A DNA stretch of 45,281 bases from positions 1 to 45,281 of the forward strand of contig DAIEHR010000247.1 in the NCBI GenBank assembly GCA_027353465.1. The letters are read 5' to 3'. Below are positions 39,873 to 45,281 of the stretch, in pieces. Every line of letters begins with the position of its first letter. Position 1 is the first letter of the stretch. Source of the DNA: Acetobacteraceae bacterium (GTDB taxonomy: Bacteria > Pseudomonadota > Alphaproteobacteria > Acetobacterales > Acetobacteraceae). A program made the position numbers and the translations under genes. A model generated the notes under the pieces. That model saw only the letters and a program-made list of their open reading frames with translations. It ran no database searches and was not told the DNA's origin.

Positions 39873-41776
39873 CGGCTAACATCCACCCGCTCGGGTTCCC
39901 GCCGCACCACCCGCTCCGCCGGTAGATAGACGGTCGCTGTTGTACCCCGGCCCTTGGCGCTGGAGAGTTCCAGCCTGCCGCCATGCAATACCGCCAGCCT
40001 GTGGGCCAGTGGCAAACCGAGGCCGGTACCCTCGAAAGACCGCGACAAGCTGCTTTCAACCTGGCCGAACGGTTCCATAGCGATGGCGATCTCCGCCTCG
40101 GTCATGCCAATGCCGGTATCGGTCACGGAAAATACCAATCCTCCGGTTGCGGAAATCGACGCCGCCAGAACGATGCGCCCGTGGGCGGGAGTGAACTTCA
40201 CCGCATTTGACAACAGGTTGATAAGCACCTGCAACAGGCGCATCCGGTCGCCGCGCAACCGCACAGTCGTCTTGGGTAGTTCCAACGCCAACGCGATATC
40301 CCGCGCGTCCGCCTGTGACCGAACCGAAACCAGGCTGGCACGCGCCAGTTCGGCGACCGGAAACACCGTCTCGCTCAACGTAGCCGTGCCCGACTCAACT
40401 TTGGAAATATCCAGGATCGTGTTGATCAGTTCCAGCAAATGCCGCCCGGAACCCAGAATATCGCCCGCATACTCGGCGATGGGCGGCGATCCGGGCTTCA
40501 TCGGCGCCTGCTGCTGGATCAGCTCAGAGAACCCGATGATCGCGTGCAGCGGGGTCCGTAACTCGTGGCTCATATGTGCCAGGAACTGGGCCCGAGCCTG
40601 GTTGGCGGCTTCGGCGATTTCCTTGCTGGCGAGCAGTTCGCGGCTGGTTTCGGCCAGCCTGGTGCGATCCGCTTCGATCTGCGACCGCGCCGAACGCAGT
40701 TGGTCCCGGTCATAGGCGAGATCGATTTCGCGCTTGGTACGACGCCTCACCTCGCGCATCAGCAACAGCGAGAGAATGGCAATCAATCCGGTGGCACCGA
40801 CCCCAACCAGGCTGATCAGCCAGATATGGACACGGGCCGACCCCAACACATCGTCCAGGTCCAGGGCCACCAGCACCCGGAGATTGTATCGCTCCAGCCG
40901 GTGGATCGTGATCATCCGGTCAATTTTGATAATACGGCCACGGCGGTTGAACACGACGGTCTGACCGGGAGCGATCGACTCGGGGTAGACATCGCCGCGT
41001 AGATCGATGCCGATCCCAAACTTTCCCGGCTGGTCATTCAGCCCGAAGCCTGCCCGAACGACGCCGCTTTCATCCGTTATGGCGATCGCACCGCGACGGC
41101 CAAGGTCGATCTGCCGGAACAGGGTCAACAGTGAGGCGGGCTTAAGCAATAGGATCGCTTCTCCGGCAAAGTGCGCGTCAGCCGTTTCCAACCGGCGGCT
41201 AACCTGGAACAGTTGCCCCACCGAGCCGGCTGAATAAGGGGCGATCGCCATCGCCGTCGATGGATCATCGCGGTGCGCGACGAAAGATGGTTCTGATCCC
41301 GGATCGGCCGGTGCGGGATCGGGATGGAGCGTGCTGAGCAGTTGCCGACCATCGGCCCCCACAATCCGCACGTCGATAGAGCCGCCCGCGATGCCCGCGA
41401 CAACCGGCTGAAGATCGGCGGCGATTTGGTTCTGTGGCGCCGTTCGGACAGTCTGTGCGATAGCGGTCAGCGCCGCGTTGGCGGAATCAAGCTGGTTCGT
41501 CAGGTCCAGCGAGAAAGCCGCGGCGAGGTTATAGCCCTCGATTCTGCCAACAGCCTGGGCGCTGGTATATTCTGACCAAAGCGACCAGCCGACAAATGCC
41601 CACATCCCCGCGGCGAGACAAACCGCGAGCAGAACTATCTTACGAATCACCCGCGCCGACTGACGCTTTGCACGTCCTTCGAAGCGGTCGGCGCGCTCCG
41701 CGCCTGCGTCGGCTGCGTGGCGCTGCACAGGGGTTGCAGCTTGAATCATGTCAGCCGGTTTGTGATTGAACGACAC
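39869..41776 (-). CDS. Membrane sensor histidine kinase with extracytoplasmic sensor region
   Basis: Two TMs flanking a dCache-like region; ARAQFLAHMSHELRTPLHAIIGFSELI H-box; INLLSNAVKFTP; TDTGIGMTEAEI; GTGLGLPLAHRLAVLHGG. Confidence 0.94.
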   Translation of the reverse strand: MSFNHKPADMIQAATPVQRHAADAGAERADRFEGRAKRQSARVIRKIVLLAVCLAAGMWAFVGWSLWSEYTSAQAVGRIEGYNLAAAFSLDLTNQLDSANAALTAIAQTVRTAPQNQIAADLQPVVAGIAGGSIDVRIVGADGRQLLSTLHPDPAPADPGSEPSFVAHRDDPSTAMAIAPYSAGSVGQLFQVSRRLETADAHFAGEAILLLKPASLLTLFRQIDLGRRGAIAITDESGVVRAGFGLNDQPGKFGIGIDLRGDVYPESIAPGQTVVFNRRGRIIKIDRMITIHRLERYNLRVLVALDLDDVLGSARVHIWLISLVGVGATGLIAILSLLLMREVRRRTKREIDLAYDRDQLRSARSQIEADRTRLAETSRELLASKEIAEAANQARAQFLAHMSHELRTPLHAIIGFSELIQQQAPMKPGSPPIAEYAGDILGSGRHLLELINTILDISKVESGTATLSETVFPVAELARASLVSVRSQADARDIALALELPKTTVRLRGDRMRLLQVLINLLSNAVKFTPAHGRIVLAASISATGGLVFSVTDTGIGMTEAEIAIAMEPFGQVESSLSRSFEGTGLGLPLAHRLAVLHGGRLELSSAKGRGTTATVYLPAERVVRREPERVDVSR

Positions 41777-41838
41777 TCGCTCTGTTCATCGTAACGAATG
41801 AGTCCGGCCAATCATACAACGGAGATTCACGCGATTGC

Positions 41839-42726
41839 CTAAACCTCCGACAGGAAGCTCCGCACGTCTCGCAGAAAGACCTCTAATTGATCATGATGAA
41901 CCCAATGCCCGGCCTTTTCCACCGCCAGCACGCGGGCATTATTGAAGTATTCCAGCCGCCCGTCCTCGGCCGGGTTTGTCGCCCAGCTTTCCGTCCCATA
42001 CACCAGCAAGGTCGGGCAGGTGATCGACGACCAGAGTTCGGCGATCGACTCCCGCGTCATGTCATAGGGCGGCCACAGCCGAACGTAATGGTCGAACTTC
42101 CAGCTATAGGTGCCGTCCTCGTTCTGGTTAACCCCGTATTGCGTCAGATGCCGGGCCTGCCGCGGCGTCAGATGCTTGTTCTCCTCCTGCATCCGGGCAT
42201 AAGCGGCCTCCATGGTGGGATATCGGCGCGGCTGCCGGCCGGAGTTCGCCCGCTGCATGTCGATCCAGTTGCGCATCCGCTGGCCGATCGGGTGGCGATC
42301 CGAGACCGCATCCTGGCGCGGACCAGGACCAAGCCCCTCGATGGCGACGATCTTGCGTACGGTCTCCGGATAGATTCCGGTGTAGCGCAACGAGATGTTG
42401 CCCCCCAGTGAGTGGGAGACGATCGTCACCGGCGCCAGTTTCTGCTGATGGATCAGTTGCGCCAGATCGTAGATGTAGTTGGCCATCGTGTATTGGCCGG
42501 AGGCTGACCACGCGGAGTCACCATGTCCGCGCAAATCCGGCGCTATGACATGGTAATCCTTCCGCAGGTCCGCCGCGACCCAGTCCCAGTTGCGGCAATG
42601 GTCGCGCCCGCCGTGCAGCAGGATCAGCGGCGGGGCGTCCGGATTGCCCCAATCGACGTAATGCAGCCGCAGCCGCTGGGAGAAATAGATCCGAGAGGTG
42701 GGGCCAGATTCAGGCAGCATGGTCAT
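41839..42726 (-). CDS. Alpha/beta hydrolase
   Basis: LILLHGGRDHCRNWDWVAADL, VIAPDLRGHGDS, VSHSLGGNISLRYTGIYPE nucleophile elbow. Confidence 0.92.
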   Translation of the reverse strand: MTMLPESGPTSRIYFSQRLRLHYVDWGNPDAPPLILLHGGRDHCRNWDWVAADLRKDYHVIAPDLRGHGDSAWSASGQYTMANYIYDLAQLIHQQKLAPVTIVSHSLGGNISLRYTGIYPETVRKIVAIEGLGPGPRQDAVSDRHPIGQRMRNWIDMQRANSGRQPRRYPTMEAAYARMQEENKHLTPRQARHLTQYGVNQNEDGTYSWKFDHYVRLWPPYDMTRESIAELWSSITCPTLLVYGTESWATNPAEDGRLEYFNNARVLAVEKAGHWVHHDQLEVFLRDVRSFLSEV

Positions 42727-42735
42727 GGTTACCGT

Positions 42736-44130
42736 TCAACCGATCGGGGGCTTCTTCTTGTGCCAGCCGGTCGCGCGTTCATATGCCGCGGCGACGCGCA
42801 GCACGGTGGCGTCGTCGAAGTAGCGCCCGACGAACTGCACCGATACGGGCAAGCCCGCCTGCGTCAGGCCCGACATCATCGCCAGCGCGGGATGCCCGGT
42901 GACATTGAACGGGGTACGTGCCTGGCGCGGATAGGTGCGCGCGGTTTCATCCGGATCGTCCATCCGGCTAGATGGGTCCATCGAGCTGGCACACAGCAGC
43001 ACGTCGTAATCCCGCAGCCGGTCTTCGACCTCGGCGATGACCTGACCCCGGCGGCGTTGCGCGCCGACATAGTCGCCCGCCGTCATGAACGCACCCGGCA
43101 ACAGCCGGCGACGGGCGAGCTGGCCGTAATCGCCTGGGCGTTCGCGCAGCCAGGGTGCGTGGATCGACCACGCCTCGCTACACAGGATCACCCGGTTGAT
43201 TCCAGCGAATTCGGTCAATGCCGGCAGGGTCACGGTGTGGACCTGCGCGCCCTCGGCTTCCAGCACACGGGCGACGTGTTCCAGCGCGGCGGCGACCTCG
43301 GGATGCGCCGGCAGGTCGCGTTCGTGGAAATGCCGGACGAAACCGATGCGCAGGTCGCGCACACCGCGGTCCAGAAACCGGCCGAAGCCTCTGGCCTGGG
43401 TGGCGGCACTGCCGGGGTCGGCGGGGTCATGGCCGGCGATCACATCCAGCAGCAGCGCGTTATCGGCGACGGTGCGGGTCAGCGGGCCGACATGGTCCAG
43501 AGTGAACGACAGCGGGAACACGCCGCGCCGCGACACCAGCCCATAGGTCGGCTTCAACCCGACGATACCGCAGGCGCTGGCCGGATTGCGAACCGACCCG
43601 CCGGTGTCGGTGCCAAGCGCCAGCGGGAACAGCCCCGCCGCCACGCCGGCCCCGGACCCGGAGGACGAACCGCCCGGATGGTGATCGGGATTCCACGGAT
43701 TGCGCGCTGGCGGAAACGGCAGATCGAAACTGGGGCCGCCAATGGCGAACTCATGCGTGGACAGCTTGCCCATGACGATCGCGCCCGCCGCACGCAGCTT
43801 CTGGATAACGGCAGCGTCCGCCTTGGCGACATTGTCCACCAGTATCTTGGAGTGGCCTGTGGTTGGCAGCCCGGCGACGTCGATAATGTCCTTGATACCA
43901 ACCGGCACGCCGTGCAGCCGTCCGCGTGACTGGCCTGCCGCGATTTCGGCTGTCGCCTGTTCGGCAGCGCGCATCGCCCCCTCGGCATCCAGCCGGATAA
44001 ACGCGTGCAGTTTCGGATCCAACTTGCCGATCCGTTCCAGCAGCGCTTTCACCAATTCGACCGGTGACAGTTCCTTCGCCGCATAGGCGCTGGCGATCTG
44101 GCTGGCCGACAGCCAGTGCGCCGCGCTCAT
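42736..44130 (-). CDS. Amidase (amidase signature family), AtzE/GatA-like
   Basis: LHGVPVGIKDIIDVAGLPTTGHSKIL (Lys), NPDHHPGGSSSGSGAGVAAGLFPLALGTDTGGSVRNPASACGIVGLKPTYG (Ser-cisSer). Confidence 0.93.
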   Translation of the reverse strand: MSAAHWLSASQIASAYAAKELSPVELVKALLERIGKLDPKLHAFIRLDAEGAMRAAEQATAEIAAGQSRGRLHGVPVGIKDIIDVAGLPTTGHSKILVDNVAKADAAVIQKLRAAGAIVMGKLSTHEFAIGGPSFDLPFPPARNPWNPDHHPGGSSSGSGAGVAAGLFPLALGTDTGGSVRNPASACGIVGLKPTYGLVSRRGVFPLSFTLDHVGPLTRTVADNALLLDVIAGHDPADPGSAATQARGFGRFLDRGVRDLRIGFVRHFHERDLPAHPEVAAALEHVARVLEAEGAQVHTVTLPALTEFAGINRVILCSEAWSIHAPWLRERPGDYGQLARRRLLPGAFMTAGDYVGAQRRRGQVIAEVEDRLRDYDVLLCASSMDPSSRMDDPDETARTYPRQARTPFNVTGHPALAMMSGLTQAGLPVSVQFVGRYFDDATVLRVAAAYERATGWHKKKPPIG

Positions 44131-44327
44131 AGGCCGATCCCCGCGCGCATCGGCGGCCATGGCTCCGCCGCCGGATCGGTCGGCACCTTCACCGCGCCAG
44201 CATTGTTCAACGCCTGCGCGGCGGCGGCGGCCACATCATCAGGAAATTGGACGAGCGCCTTTTCCAGGCCGGCGGCTTTCGCCAGGGCGATGACTATTGG
44301 ATCCACGGCTGCGCGCTCCACGATCAT
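44127..44327 (-). CDS. AtzG-like / DUF4089 small amidase partner (66 aa)
   Basis: MIVERAAVDPIVIALAKAAGLEKALVQFPDDVAAAAAQALNNAGAVKVPTDPAAEPWPPMRAGIGL; EPxPxxRAG tail; 4-nt overlap with amidase. Confidence 0.7.
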   Translation of the reverse strand: MIVERAAVDPIVIALAKAAGLEKALVQFPDDVAAAAAQALNNAGAVKVPTDPAAEPWPPMRAGIGL

Positions 44328-44410
44328 TGTGCGGTGCGATCATGCGTCCGGTTAGACCGCTGGGAAAGAGGCACCGTCACCAAAGCCATCGACAGGCCAC
44401 CGTTTTGCGA

Positions 44411-44530
44411 TAAAAAAAGGGCGGTGCGACCGGGGGATGGGCCGCACCGCCTAGAGGTTGTCGCACGCTGTGTGGTGCGACTTTCGGGGAGGAAACAGGA
44501 CACCGCCATAACGGCGCCGAAACTCTATGT
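44411..44530 (-). ncRNA. Candidate structured small RNA or leader/attenuator
   Basis: Minus-strand sequence ...TTTCCTCCCCGAAA-GTCGCAC-cacacagc-GTGCGAC-aacctcta-GGCGGTGCGGCC-catccccc-GGTCGCACCGCC-CTTTTTTT, with TATAAT at 44537-44542 (minus strand) as a possible -10. The 5' end is a guess. Confidence 0.45.
44412..44451 (-). terminator. Intrinsic terminator, about 12-bp stem followed by 7 U
   Basis: GGCGGTGCG/CGCACCGCC perfect 9-bp arms, extendable by GCC/GGT, then C and TTTTTTT on the minus strand. Confidence 0.85.
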
Positions 44531-44623
44531 AGTCCCATTATATTAACGAAGGGTTAACAAGGCCGTGTCCGCACCGATTTTTTTGCTCGCAAACCTGTAT
44601 TTCTCAACCATGGGTGGTGGGAA

Positions 44624-45281
44624 ATGACGAATCTTCCCCTGACTGGTCTCAAAATTCTGGAAATCGGCCATTATATCGCCGCCCCGTTCTGTACGCGCAT
44701 CCTGGCGGATCTTGGCGCCGAGGTGATCAAGCTGGAGCCGCCGGGAGGCGATCCGTTCCGTGGTTGGGGCGCGGCCAAGGACGGCAACTCTGTGTGGTTC
44801 AGCATTCATGGGCGCAACAAGCTGTCCATCGAACTGGATCTGAAGAAAGACCGCGATACCGTCCTGAAGCTCGCTGCTCGGGCGGACGTGCTGGTGGAAA
44901 ACCTGCGCGCCGGCCAGTTGGAGCGGCTGCGGCTGGGGCCGGACGAACTGCATGCGGTGAACCCAAGATTGGTGATCGCCCGCATCTCCGGCTACGGCCA
45001 GGATGGCCCGTATCGCGACAAGCCGGCGTTCGGCGCGATCGGCGAGGCGATCGGCGGGCTGCGCCACCTGACGGGTCATCCCGGCGGTACCACCGACCTG
45101 CCGCCGCCGCGCTGCGGGATTTCGATCAGCGACGATCTGGCGGGACTTTATGCGGCGATCGGGCTGCTGTCCGCCGTGTGGCAGCGCGACGGCATGGGCA
45201 CCGGCAAGGGCCGGGTGGTCGATGTCAACCTGGTGGACAGCGTGTTCAGCCTGATGGAGGGTATGCTGCCAGAATACGCGA
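44624..45281 (+). CDS. CaiB/BaiF (family III) CoA transferase, 3' end cut by window edge
   Basis: MTNLPLTGLKILEIGHYIAAPFCTRILADLGAEVIKLEPPGGDPFR...VLVENLRAGQLERLRLGPDEL...RISGYGQDGPY; SD GGTGGGAA upstream. Confidence 0.93.
   Translation, partial: MTNLPLTGLKILEIGHYIAAPFCTRILADLGAEVIKLEPPGGDPFRGWGAAKDGNSVWFSIHGRNKLSIELDLKKDRDTVLKLAARADVLVENLRAGQLERLRLGPDELHAVNPRLVIARISGYGQDGPYRDKPAFGAIGEAIGGLRHLTGHPGGTTDLPPPRCGISISDDLAGLYAAIGLLSAVWQRDGMGTGKGRVVDVNLVDSVFSLMEGMLPEYA

Noticed and set aside
42523-43929. 468-aa plus-strand ORF
   Set aside because: Antisense to the amidase gene, which has the full amidase signature.
44543-45079. 178-aa minus-strand ORF opposite the CoA transferase start
   Set aside because: Shadow of the CaiB-type N-terminus; the 44412-44451 terminator could serve it in principle, but its translation has no protein-like motifs.
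1-45281. CRISPR arrays, prophage, transposases, toxin-antitoxin or known anti-phage systems
   Set aside because: Scanned by eye; no regularly spaced repeats, integrase/transposase motifs, or defence-gene signatures were seen. A proper search could still find weak cases.

Overview
This 45.3 kb, GC-rich window looks like an alphaproteobacterial chromosome, probably Acetobacteraceae/Rhodospirillales (inferred from gene content and style). In order it contains: a truncated P-type cation ATPase; a small lipoprotein and a TetR regulator; an overlapping dTDP-L-rhamnose operon (rfbBACD); DUF6111-cca-grxC-DUF1178; a GST / 2-hydroxychromene-2-carboxylate isomerase pair; a compact minus-strand Tad/Flp pilus locus (about 12.8-25.3 kb) with an embedded lytic transglycosylase, two TadE-like pseudopilins, a Cys-rich VWA TadG and a very short CpaD; a creatininase-family/sterol-desaturase gene pair; a chemoreceptor; a minus-strand ugd-rsmB-rpe-heparinase-GT4-purH cluster; an orphan histidine kinase overlapping a ribokinase; an AtzG-like/amidase pair; and the start of a CaiB-type CoA transferase. 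The most interesting non-annotated signal is at 44411-44530 on the minus strand. There a predicted structured RNA has a 7-bp hairpin, C-rich (anti-Shine-Dalgarno-like) segments and a near-perfect intrinsic terminator with a 7-U tail, and one terminator arm could also pair with the atzG-like translation initiation region. It could be a new sRNA or a transcription attenuator. I saw no CRISPR array, prophage, transposase, rRNA or convincing tRNA. All product calls come from reading the translations by eye; no database search was run.
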